Assembly (NCBI RefSeq): GCF_000296215.2
Contig: NZ_CP013949.1
Coordinates: 2,721,501-2,785,500 of the forward strand
Source: Bradyrhizobium sp. CCGE-LA001
GTDB lineage: Bacteria; Pseudomonadota; Alphaproteobacteria; Rhizobiales; Xanthobacteraceae
Length of the DNA stretch: 64,000 nucleotides
Reading direction: 5' to 3'
Position numbers and translations under genes: made by a program. The first letter of the stretch is position 1, and the number at the start of each line of letters is the position of its first letter. A model generated the notes under the pieces. It was not told the origin of the DNA. It searched no databases and worked only from the letters and a program-made list of their open reading frames with translations. Shown piece after piece: positions 23,674 to 31,443 of the stretch.

Positions 23674-24894
23674 TCAGCGAAGCGCGCAGGGCACGCTCAA
23701 AAAGCCCCGAAACCGGACCCGTCCGCCCCGCACCGGCGCCCCGCTGACGGCATAGTTCGGGAAGCGCGCCAGGAAGCGTGAGATCGCGACGGCGCCCTCC
23801 AGCCGTGCCAGCGCCATGCCCGCGCATTGATGCGCGCCGGTGGCGAAGGCGAGGTGCCGGTTCGGCGTGCGGCCAATGTCGAAGCGTTCGGGGTCCGCAA
23901 ACTGCGCGGGGTCGCGGTTGGCCGCGCCAATGCACAGCGTCACCGAGGTGCCGGTCTCGAGCATGACGCCGCCGAGCTCGATCTTCTCGGTGGTCATGCG
24001 GTTGCCGAGCTGGTTCGAGCTTTCGTAGCGCAGCATCTCCTCGACCGCGGTCTTGATCAGGTCGGGGTGGTCGATCAGGCGCTGTTTCTGGTCGGGATTG
24101 CGGTCCAGTGCGACGAGGCCGTTGCCGATCAGGTTCGTCGTGGTCTCGTGGCCGGCATTGAGCAGGAAGATGCAATTGTGCAGCAGCTCCTTCTCGGTCA
24201 GCCGCTCGCCGTTCTCTTCCCCCTGGATCAGGCGCGTCAGCACGTCGCGATCAGGGTTGCCGGGCCTCGCGCGCCGGCGCGCGACCAGCGTTTCGAGATA
24301 GGCGAGGAAGTCCGTCACTGCCCTGTTGCCGCGCGTAGCCGCTTCCGGCGACACCACCGGCTCGAGCGCGCCGAGGATTGCCAGCGACCAGTCGCGCAGC
24401 GGCCGGCGTTCGTCGTGAGGCACGTCGAGCAGATTGCCGATGACTTCGATCGGAATGGACGCGGCAAAATCCTCGATCAGCTCGCAAGTCCCTTTGGCGG
24501 CGATCGCATCGAGCAGGCCGTCCACCAGCGTGATGAGATCGCCTTCCATCCCCGCGATCGCGCGCGGCGACAGCGCGCCCATGATGAGGCGACGCACGCG
24601 GGTATGCGCGGGCGGATCGTTGAAGACGAGGCTGGTGGTATGGTGCTCGTAAAGCGGCGTGTCGCCGTATTTCGGCGCGAACTCGCGCTTCTTGTCCGAG
24701 CTGAACGACTTCGTGTTCTTGTAGGTGGTGACGAGATCGTCGTAGCGGGTCAGGAACACGGTGCCGTTGCGCAGGCGCTTGACCGGCTCGTTCTCCCGCA
24801 GTGCACGATAGGTCGGATAGGGGTTGTCGTAGAACTCCGGCGTCAGCTTCTCGAGGTCGAAGCTTGCCGCCAGCGCCTTCGCATCTGCGTTCAT
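23674..24894 (-). CDS. Cytochrome P450
   Basis: This 406-residue soluble bacterial P450 has the I-helix oxygen-activation motif AGHETTT (about residue 250), the ExxR pair in EEMLRYES (about 285) and the heme loop FATGAHQCAGMALARLE (about 345-360) with the cysteine thiolate ligand. The heme loop has FATG where FGxG is usual, a common variant in this class. It hydroxylates an unknown substrate and needs separate redox partners; none is adjacent, unlike the fused P450 at 48293. It diverges from the split TPP decarboxylase genes across ~100 bases. Confidence 0.9.
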   Translation of the reverse strand: MNADAKALAASFDLEKLTPEFYDNPYPTYRALRENEPVKRLRNGTVFLTRYDDLVTTYKNTKSFSSDKKREFAPKYGDTPLYEHHTTSLVFNDPPAHTRVRRLIMGALSPRAIAGMEGDLITLVDGLLDAIAAKGTCELIEDFAASIPIEVIGNLLDVPHDERRPLRDWSLAILGALEPVVSPEAATRGNRAVTDFLAYLETLVARRRARPGNPDRDVLTRLIQGEENGERLTEKELLHNCIFLLNAGHETTTNLIGNGLVALDRNPDQKQRLIDHPDLIKTAVEEMLRYESSNQLGNRMTTEKIELGGVMLETGTSVTLCIGAANRDPAQFADPERFDIGRTPNRHLAFATGAHQCAGMALARLEGAVAISRFLARFPNYAVSGAPVRGGRVRFRGFLSVPCALR

Positions 24895-25000
24895 CCCGTT
24901 ATACTCGCCGGTTAAAGCCGATATGCCGTTTTTGTTGTTCTGGTCGACACGTGCATGCGTCTACAGTCTTCGAAACACTGCTAGCCGACCGGACAGGAAA

Positions 25001-25543
25001 ATGCACGCGCGCGCTGACGCTCCCGACACGGCCCCGAGTTGGCCCGACGATATTTTCGCGACATTGCAACGCTTCGACGTCCGGCAGGTGCCTTACGTGC
25101 CCGACGCCGGCCATTCCAAGCTGATCCAGCGCGTGCTGGACTCCTCGACGATGCGCGGCATTCCGCTGACGACGGAGGAGGAGGGCGTTGCGCTTTTGGC
25201 GGGCGCCTGGACCGGCGGGCAGCGCGGCGTGCTGCTGATGCAGTCGAGCGGCGTCGGCAATTGCATCAACATGCTGTCGCTGATCCCGATCCTGCGCTTT
25301 CCGTTCCTCACGCTCGTGACCATGCGCGGCGAGTGGGGTGAGTTCAATCCTTGGCAGGTGCCGATGGGATCGACCACGCAAGGCGTGTTCGAACTCTCCG
25401 GCGTCCAGGTGCTGCGCGCCTCGCACGCAGCGGAGGTGCCGGCCGTGCTGGAGGCGGCCGCGTCGCAGGCCTTCAACGCGCTCACGCCCACCGCCGTCCT
25501 TCTGTCGCAGCGCCTGATCGGCGCCAAGGTTTTCACCAAATGA
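25001..25543 (+). CDS. TPP-dependent decarboxylase, alpha (N-terminal) subunit; sulfopyruvate/phosphonopyruvate decarboxylase-like
   Basis: This 180-residue protein is the pyrimidine-binding half of a TPP enzyme split over two genes, as in sulfopyruvate decarboxylase (ComD). TTEEEGVALLAGAW (about residues 55-68) has the catalytic Glu that activates thiamine, and GGQRGVLLMQSSGVGNCIN (about 70-88) is the usual following loop. ATG 25001 has an AGGAAA site. The stop overlaps the start of the beta-subunit gene by four bases. The substrate should be a 2-oxo acid with a sulfonate, phosphonate or similar group; the exact one is unknown. Confidence 0.82.
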   Translation: MHARADAPDTAPSWPDDIFATLQRFDVRQVPYVPDAGHSKLIQRVLDSSTMRGIPLTTEEEGVALLAGAWTGGQRGVLLMQSSGVGNCINMLSLIPILRFPFLTLVTMRGEWGEFNPWQVPMGSTTQGVFELSGVQVLRASHAAEVPAVLEAAASQAFNALTPTAVLLSQRLIGAKVFTK

Positions 25544-26130
25544 GCAAGGCCAATCTCCTCGACCGCCGCCAAGTGGTCTCCGCGCTCCTCGCCGACCGCA
25601 AGGACGTCGTCGCGATCGGAGGCCTGGGTGCCTCCACCAACGACATGTGCGCGGCCGGCGACCACGCCCGCAATTTTTATCTCTGGGGCGGCATGGGCGG
25701 CGCCGCGATGATTGGTCTCGGACTGGCGCTGGCGCAGCCGAAGCTGCCGGTGCTGGTCATCACAGGCGACGGCGAGATGCTGATGGGCATGGGCGGCCTT
25801 GCCACCATCGCTCTGCAGAAACCGTCCAACCTCTCCATCGTGGTGCTCGACAACGAGGCCTATGGCGAGACCGGCGGCCAGACCAGTCACACCTCCGCGG
25901 CGGCCGACCTCGTCGGCATCGCCAAGGCTTGCGGGATTGCGGACTGCCAGTCGATATCGACCATGGCGGAGGTGGAGGCCTTCGCCAAGGCGGTCCACGA
26001 CGTCTCGGCCGGGCCCCGCTTTGCCAATGTGAAGATCGACAGCGCCAATCTGGAGCGAATCCTGCCGATCCGGGACGGGACCTACATCGTCAACCGGATC
26101 CGTGGTGACCTCGGCTTCCAGCCAATCTAG
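25540..26130 (+). CDS. TPP-dependent decarboxylase, beta (C-terminal) subunit; ComE-like
   Basis: This 196-residue partner of the preceding gene carries the TPP-diphosphate/Mg motif: GDGEMLMGMGGLATIA...NLSIVVLDNEAYGETGGQ (about residues 75-113), matching the GDG-x(~25)-N signature. NFYLWGGMGGAAMIGLGLAL precedes it. The two subunits should form an alpha/beta heteromer with the active site at the interface. Translation is coupled to the alpha subunit. Two possible hairpins follow the stop. It is close to sulfopyruvate and phosphonopyruvate decarboxylases; which one cannot be decided from sequence alone. Confidence 0.82.
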   Translation: MSKANLLDRRQVVSALLADRKDVVAIGGLGASTNDMCAAGDHARNFYLWGGMGGAAMIGLGLALAQPKLPVLVITGDGEMLMGMGGLATIALQKPSNLSIVVLDNEAYGETGGQTSHTSAAADLVGIAKACGIADCQSISTMAEVEAFAKAVHDVSAGPRFANVKIDSANLERILPIRDGTYIVNRIRGDLGFQPI

Positions 26131-26164
26131 GAGGCCGGCTTGGCGCCTCCGTCCTGCACGGAGG
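26130..26164. other. Overlapping alternative hairpins after the TPP decarboxylase genes
   Basis: GGAGGC at 26130, GCCTCC at 26145 and CGGAGG at 26159 can pair in two mutually exclusive ways (first with second, or second with third). There is no U-tract, so a classical terminator is doubtful. It lies in the gap before the TetR operator. Confidence 0.3.
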
Positions 26165-26229
26165 CCGTGTACTCAGGCGACTTCTACCGAATCTAGAGGT
26201 TGCGATGCAGCATAGTGCTTGACTTTTGC

Positions 26230-26253
26230 GTGGGTGAGTGCTTACTCACCCAC
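26230..26253. promoter_or_regulatory. Perfect palindromic operator of the TetR gene
   Basis: GTGGGTGAGT and ACTCACCCAC are perfect 10-base inverted arms separated by GCTT. The site ends one base before the ATG at 26255. A symmetric site touching the start of a TetR gene that heads an efflux operon is the standard layout for autorepression (as with AcrR- and MexR-type systems). Confidence 0.75.
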
Positions 26254-26254
26254 C

Positions 26255-26956
26255 ATGAGCTCATTGCGTATGACGAGCGACCTGAGGCGTCAGTTGATCC
26301 TCGGTGCCGCGAAACGCTGCTTTGCCCGACACGGCTATAACGGCACCACGACCAAGAGCGTGGCGGCCGCCGCCGCCATTTCCGAGGCGCTGCTGTTCAA
26401 GCATTTCCCGTCCAAGGCGGCGCTCTACGCCGAGATCCTGAGCGACGAATGCGAGGCCGATCCGGCGCTGATGGAGCTGCTCGAACGGGAGCCGTCGACG
26501 GCGGCCCTGGTGGAGCTGATCCGCGGCATGGTGCAGCATTTCCTCGCGATCGCGGACGGGCCCGACCAGGAAGAGGCGCAGCGCCTGCGACTGATGGCCA
26601 CGAGCCATTTGGACGATGGCGAATTCGCCCGCTTGCTGTATGCCAAGATCGAGACGCTGATCGGGGCCGTGTTCGTCACCTCACTCGAGCGGGCGATTGC
26701 GAGCGGTGACGCGCGGCCCTGCACGGGCGATCCGCTCAACCTGTTCTGGTTCGCGCATCATGTGGTGATGACCGCGGCGCTGACCAGGCTGCCGGCCACG
26801 CCCTGTCTCGCTTACGGCAAGGCGAACGATTTGGAGCGGCAGCTCTGTGAGTTCCTCCTGAGGGGTATCGGACTTAACGACGCCGCAATTGCTTCGCATC
26901 TGGGCCACGATCAGGCCACGGACGCGGGCAGGACGGCGATTGCAGAAAGTGCATGA
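26255..26956 (+). CDS. TetR/AcrR-family regulator of the RND efflux operon
   Basis: The N-terminal HTH is clear: RRQLILGAAKRCFARHGYNG, TTKSVAAAAAISEALLFKHFPSKAALY. ATG 26255 gives 233 residues; a TTG at 26219 would put the operator inside the coding region and is rejected, and ATG 26270 is a second possibility. No Shine-Dalgarno is visible before 26255 because the palindrome fills that space, so the message may be leaderless or start at 26270. It is separated by one base from the membrane-fusion gene and should repress itself and the pump, relieved by a pump substrate. Confidence 0.87.
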   Translation: MSSLRMTSDLRRQLILGAAKRCFARHGYNGTTTKSVAAAAAISEALLFKHFPSKAALYAEILSDECEADPALMELLEREPSTAALVELIRGMVQHFLAIADGPDQEEAQRLRLMATSHLDDGEFARLLYAKIETLIGAVFVTSLERAIASGDARPCTGDPLNLFWFAHHVVMTAALTRLPATPCLAYGKANDLERQLCEFLLRGIGLNDAAIASHLGHDQATDAGRTAIAESA

Positions 26957-26957
26957 C

Positions 26958-28148
26958 ATGAACATCGTAGCCGAACACAAGATATCGGGCGAACCGATCG
27001 ACAAAGCGCCGAAGCGTCCGGTCAAGCCGGTGCGCTGGTTCATCATCGTCGGCACGCTTCTGGCCGTGCTCGTCGGCGGTCTCGTCTGGTTCAACTATTT
27101 CCGTGGCCAGATGATCAAGCAGTTCTTCGCGAACAACAAGCCGCCGCCGACCGCAGTCAGCGCGGCTGAAGCGAAGTCCGAGGTGGTGCCGAACCTGCTC
27201 ACGGCGGTCGGCAGCCTCGTCGCCGTGCATCAGGTCGACGTCTCCGCCGACGTCAACGGCCGCGTTACCGAAATCAAGTTCGAGCCGGGCACGCGTGTCG
27301 AAGCCGGCACGCCGCTGGTGCAGCTGTTCGATGCGCCGGAGCAGGGCGATCTCGCCAACTACAAGGCACAGGCCACCGTCGCGCAGCTCTCGCTCGACCG
27401 CGCCAAGCAGCTGGCCGCGCGCCAGTTCGGTCCGCAGGCGACCGTCGATCAGGCCCAGGCCGCCTACGACCAGGCGCAGGCGGGCATCGCCAAGACCGAG
27501 GCGCTGATCTCGCAGAAGCTGGTGCGTGCGCCGTTCTCCGGCGATCTCGGTGTGCGCAAGGTCGAGGTCGGCCAGTATCTCACCGCCGGCACCGCCATTG
27601 TCTCGCTGACCGATCTGTCGGAGCTGTGGGCCAACTTCACGGTGACGGAAAAGGACTCGGGCAACCTCAAGGTCGGTCAGGTCGTCCGGTTGAAGGTCGA
27701 CGCCTATCCGGGCCGCACCTTCGACGGCAAGATCACCACGATCGAGCCGCAAATCTCGACCGACACCCGCAACATCCGCGTGCAGGCGACGATCGCGAAC
27801 CCGGAGAAGATCCTCAAGCCCGGCATGTTCGTGACCACCACGGTGGTTCTGCCGGACAAGCCGGCCGTGATCACCGTTCCCGAGACGGCGGTCGACTACA
27901 CGCTGTACGGCGACTCGGTGTTCGTGATCACCGAGAAGAAGGAAGAGGACGGCAAGACCAGCCTTTCCGCGGTGCGCACCTTCGTGCAGACCGGCAACCG
28001 GGTCGAAGGTCGCGTCGAAATCATCAAGGGCCTGAAGGCGGGCGACAAGATCGTCGCCGTCGGCCAGCTCAAGCTGCAGTCGGGTGCGGCGGTGTCGATT
28101 TCGACCGACCCGGCCCCGCAGATCCCGGCGCAGCCGCCGCGTTACTGA
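26958..28148 (+). CDS. RND efflux periplasmic adaptor (membrane fusion protein)
   Basis: This 396-residue protein has one N-terminal membrane anchor (WFIIVGTLLAVLVGGLVWF, about residues 23-41), then the lipoyl and alpha-hairpin regions (VHQVDVSADVNGRVTEIKFEPGTRVEAGTPLVQL; QAQAGIAKTEALISQKLVRAPFSG) and a beta-barrel with the KPGMFV motif. It links the inner-membrane pump to an outer-membrane channel. The ATG is one base after the regulator's stop. No outer-membrane TolC-like gene is present here, so one encoded elsewhere must be used. Confidence 0.92.
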   Translation: MNIVAEHKISGEPIDKAPKRPVKPVRWFIIVGTLLAVLVGGLVWFNYFRGQMIKQFFANNKPPPTAVSAAEAKSEVVPNLLTAVGSLVAVHQVDVSADVNGRVTEIKFEPGTRVEAGTPLVQLFDAPEQGDLANYKAQATVAQLSLDRAKQLAARQFGPQATVDQAQAAYDQAQAGIAKTEALISQKLVRAPFSGDLGVRKVEVGQYLTAGTAIVSLTDLSELWANFTVTEKDSGNLKVGQVVRLKVDAYPGRTFDGKITTIEPQISTDTRNIRVQATIANPEKILKPGMFVTTTVVLPDKPAVITVPETAVDYTLYGDSVFVITEKKEEDGKTSLSAVRTFVQTGNRVEGRVEIIKGLKAGDKIVAVGQLKLQSGAAVSISTDPAPQIPAQPPRY

Positions 28149-28219
28149 CCCAACTACATTCGCGTGATCCGGCTCGGCCGGATCACGCTTCTTGAGACAT
28201 AGAATTCGAGATCGCCGCG

Positions 28220-31200
28220 ATGCGCTTTACCGATATTTTCATCAAGCGACCGGTCCTGTCGGTCGTCGTCAGCCTGCTGATCCTGCTGATCGGTCTACGT
28301 GCGGCGATGGTGCTGCCGATCCGGCAATATCCGAAGCTGTCGAACACGGTCATCAACATCACGACCGTCTATCCCGGCGCCTCCGCGGACCTGATCCAGG
28401 GCTTCATCACCACGCCGATCGAGCAGGCGGTCGCGTCCGCCGAAGGCGTCGACTACATCACCTCGTCCTCGGTGCTCGGCACCTCGACGATCCAGGTCTA
28501 CATCAAGCTGAACTTCGATCCGAATCAGGCGCTCACCGAGGTGCTGGCGAAGACGAACTCGGTGAAGTACCTGATTCCCAAGGAATCCAACGACCCGATC
28601 GTCACCAAGACCACCGGCCAGACCACGGCCGTGATGTATCTCGGCTTCTCGTCAGATGAGCTGTCCGGCTCGGCGATCTCGGACTACCTGACGCGTGTGG
28701 TCCAGCCGGTGCTGTCGACCGTCGACGGCGTGGCCTCGGCTGACATTCTGGGCGGCCAGACCTTTGCGATGCGGCTGTGGCTCGACCCCGTGAAGATGGC
28801 CGGCCGCAATGTCTCGCCGGCGGACGTTGCCGCGGCAATCACCGCCAACAACTTCCAGTCCGCGGCGGGCCAGACCAAGGGCTATCTCATCGTCTCGAAC
28901 GTTTCGACGAATACGGGCCTGACCGACGTCAATCAGTTCAAGAAGATGATCGTCAAGGCCAAGGACGGCGGCTTCGTGCGGATGGAGGACATCGCCACCG
29001 TGGAGCTTGCGGCCCAAAGCACGGATGCCAGTGTCGCCTTCAACGGCGAGCGTGCGATCTTCATTGGCGTCCAGGCGACGCCACAGGGTAACCCGCTGAC
29101 GCTGGTCAAGGGCGTGCGCGCGCTGTTTCCCGAGCTCGAACGCAACCTGCCGCCCTCGATGAAGATGAAGGTCGCCTACGACTCGACCAAGTTCATTCAA
29201 TCCTCGATCGACGAGGTGCGGAATACATTGGGCGAAGCCGTGATCATCGTGATCGTGGTCATCTTCCTGTTCCTGGCCTCGCTGCGCTCCGTCATCATTC
29301 CCGTCGTCACCATACCGTTGTCGATGATCGGCGTCTGCACCATGATGCTGGCGCTGGGCTTCAGCTTCAATCTCCTGACCCTGCTCGCGATGGTGCTCGC
29401 GATCGGTCTCGTGGTCGACGACGCCATCGTCGTGGTGGAGAACATTCACCGCCATCTGGAGGAGGGCAAGACGCCGGTCCAGGCGTCGCTGCAGGGCGCG
29501 CGCGAAATCGTCGGGCCAGTCATTTCGATGACGATCACGCTTGCGGCGGTGTATGCGCCGATCGGCTTCCTCGGCGGCCTCACCGGATCGCTGTTCCGGG
29601 AATTCGCCTTTACGCTGGCGGGCTCGGTCATCGTGTCGGGCGTGGTCGCGCTGACGCTGTCGCCGATGATGTGCTCGGTGCTGCTCAAGAACACGGAAGA
29701 GGGCCGTTTCGCCAAGCTCGTGAACCGGGTGTTCGGCGCCATGACGCGGTGGTACGGCCGCAAGCTCGACCGCTCGCTCGACTACAAGGCCATCACCGGC
29801 CTGTTCGCCGTGACGATCCTGGGGCTCGTCGGCTTCCTCTACATGCACACCTCGAAGGAGCTGGCTCCCGAGGAAGATCAGGGCATCGTGTTTGCGGTGA
29901 CCAAGGCGCCGAAATACGCCAACATCGACTATGTCGATTTTTACGGCGAGAAGCTCGACAAGGAATTCCAGAAGTTTCCCGAGACCGATTTGCGTTTCGT
30001 TCTGAACGGCATCAATGGCCCGCAGGGCGGGATTGCCGGTATGCTCTTGAAGCCGTGGGACGAGCGCACACGTTCGTCGATCGCCTTGAAGCCGCTGGTG
30101 CAGGCCGAACTCTCCAAGATCGAGGGTGTGCAGGCGTTCGCGTTCAACTTGCCGCCGCTGCCGGGCGGACCCGGCGGCCTGCCGATCCAGATGGTCATCA
30201 ACTCCACGGCCAGCTTCCAGACCGTCTATGAGCAGATGGAGAAGCTGAAGGAATCCGCACGCAATAGCGGCATGTTCATCGTCTCCGACAGCGACCTCGC
30301 CTACAACCAGCCGAACGTCGAGGTGACGATCGACCGCACCAAGGCGCAGGATCTCGGCGTCAACATGCAGAACCTCGGTTCGACGCTGGCGGTGCTGCTC
30401 GGCGGCAATTACATCAACCGCTTCAATCTCGAGGGCCGTTCCTATCAGGTCATCCCGCAGGTGCCGCGCGGCAAGCGGCTCTCGCCGGAATCGCTCGGCG
30501 GCTATTATGTGACGACCAATACCGGCCAACAGCTTCCGTTGTCGACCGTGGTCTCGATCAGGACCAAGACCGATCCGAATTCGCTGACGCACTACAACCA
30601 GCTCAATTCGGCGACGTTCTCTGCGGTGCCGATGCCCGGCGTGACCGTCGGCGCTGCGGTCGACTTCCTCGAAGGCGAGGCCAAGAAGCTGCCGCAAGGC
30701 TTCAGCCACGACTATCTGGCGGACTCCAGGCAGTACGTGCAGGAAGGCAATCAGCTCGCGATCACCTTCGGCTTCGCGCTGATCATCATCTTCCTGGTTC
30801 TGGCGGCGCAGTTCGAGAGTCTGCGCGACCCGTTGGTGATCATGATCTCGGTGCCGATGGCGATCGTCGGCGCGCTGATCCCGCTGTTCTTCGGCATGGC
30901 GACCATAAACATCTATACGCAGGTCGGTCTGCTCACCCTGGTCGGCCTGATCACCAAGCACGGCATCCTGATGGTGGAGTTCGCCAACGAGCTCCAGGTC
31001 AACGAGCGGCTCGACCGCCGCTCCGCGATCGAGATGTCGGCCCGGATCCGTCTGCGGCCGATCCTGATGACCACGGCCGCGATGGTGACGGGCCTGATCC
31101 CGCTCCTGACTGCGACCGGTGCGGGCGCGGCCAGCCGCTTCTCGATCGGTCTGGTCGTCGTGGCAGGCATGTCGATCGGCACGCTGTTCACGCTGTTCGT

Positions 31201-31318
31201 GCTGCCGGCGGTCTATGTGGTGCTGGCGACCGACCATCGCGCGACGGCCGATTCGGAGCGCAACAAGCAGATTGCCGATCTCGACCTCGGCTCCGACAAG
31301 GCCCTGCGCCCGACCTGA
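28220..31318 (+). CDS. RND (HAE1-type) multidrug efflux transporter
   Basis: This 1032-residue inner-membrane pump has the RND layout: TM1 (KRPVLSVVVSLLILLIGL), a large periplasmic loop starting YPGASADLI, TM2-6 with the proton-relay pair in GLVVDDAIVVVENI (about residues 393-406), a second periplasmic loop and TM8-12 (TLVGLITKHGILMVEFAN). Length and motifs fit the HAE1 class that exports hydrophobic drugs and detergents using the proton gradient. It follows its adaptor by 71 bases and ends at a strong terminator at 31341. Confidence 0.94.
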   Translation: MRFTDIFIKRPVLSVVVSLLILLIGLRAAMVLPIRQYPKLSNTVINITTVYPGASADLIQGFITTPIEQAVASAEGVDYITSSSVLGTSTIQVYIKLNFDPNQALTEVLAKTNSVKYLIPKESNDPIVTKTTGQTTAVMYLGFSSDELSGSAISDYLTRVVQPVLSTVDGVASADILGGQTFAMRLWLDPVKMAGRNVSPADVAAAITANNFQSAAGQTKGYLIVSNVSTNTGLTDVNQFKKMIVKAKDGGFVRMEDIATVELAAQSTDASVAFNGERAIFIGVQATPQGNPLTLVKGVRALFPELERNLPPSMKMKVAYDSTKFIQSSIDEVRNTLGEAVIIVIVVIFLFLASLRSVIIPVVTIPLSMIGVCTMMLALGFSFNLLTLLAMVLAIGLVVDDAIVVVENIHRHLEEGKTPVQASLQGAREIVGPVISMTITLAAVYAPIGFLGGLTGSLFREFAFTLAGSVIVSGVVALTLSPMMCSVLLKNTEEGRFAKLVNRVFGAMTRWYGRKLDRSLDYKAITGLFAVTILGLVGFLYMHTSKELAPEEDQGIVFAVTKAPKYANIDYVDFYGEKLDKEFQKFPETDLRFVLNGINGPQGGIAGMLLKPWDERTRSSIALKPLVQAELSKIEGVQAFAFNLPPLPGGPGGLPIQMVINSTASFQTVYEQMEKLKESARNSGMFIVSDSDLAYNQPNVEVTIDRTKAQDLGVNMQNLGSTLAVLLGGNYINRFNLEGRSYQVIPQVPRGKRLSPESLGGYYVTTNTGQQLPLSTVVSIRTKTDPNSLTHYNQLNSATFSAVPMPGVTVGAAVDFLEGEAKKLPQGFSHDYLADSRQYVQEGNQLAITFGFALIIIFLVLAAQFESLRDPLVIMISVPMAIVGALIPLFFGMATINIYTQVGLLTLVGLITKHGILMVEFANELQVNERLDRRSAIEMSARIRLRPILMTTAAMVTGLIPLLTATGAGAASRFSIGLVVVAGMSIGTLFTLFVLPAVYVVLATDHRATADSERNKQIADLDLGSDKALRPT

Positions 31319-31340
31319 GGCCGCAAGCGAAGCAAACCAG

Positions 31341-31373
31341 AGGGCGGCAGCGGTTCCCGTTGCCGCCCTTTTT
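31341..31373 (+). terminator. Rho-independent terminator after the RND gene
   Basis: AGGGCGGCA and TGCCGCCCT form a perfect 9-bp stem with an 11-base loop, followed by TTTTT. It lies 22 bases after the RND stop codon. Confidence 0.88.
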
Positions 31374-31443
31374 CGTTGCGCTGGTGCTTCGCTCTCCCGC
31401 GCCTGCGAGAGACAAGGTCCCGTCTTCTTGCTAGGTTCCGCGG

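Noticed and set aside
26219..26254. Upstream TTG start for the TetR gene
   Set aside because: It would place the perfect palindromic operator inside the coding sequence and has no ribosome binding site.
28652..31237. An 861-codon open frame on the minus strand
   Set aside because: It is entirely antisense to the RND transporter, with the compositional bias of a shadow frame and no recognisable domain.
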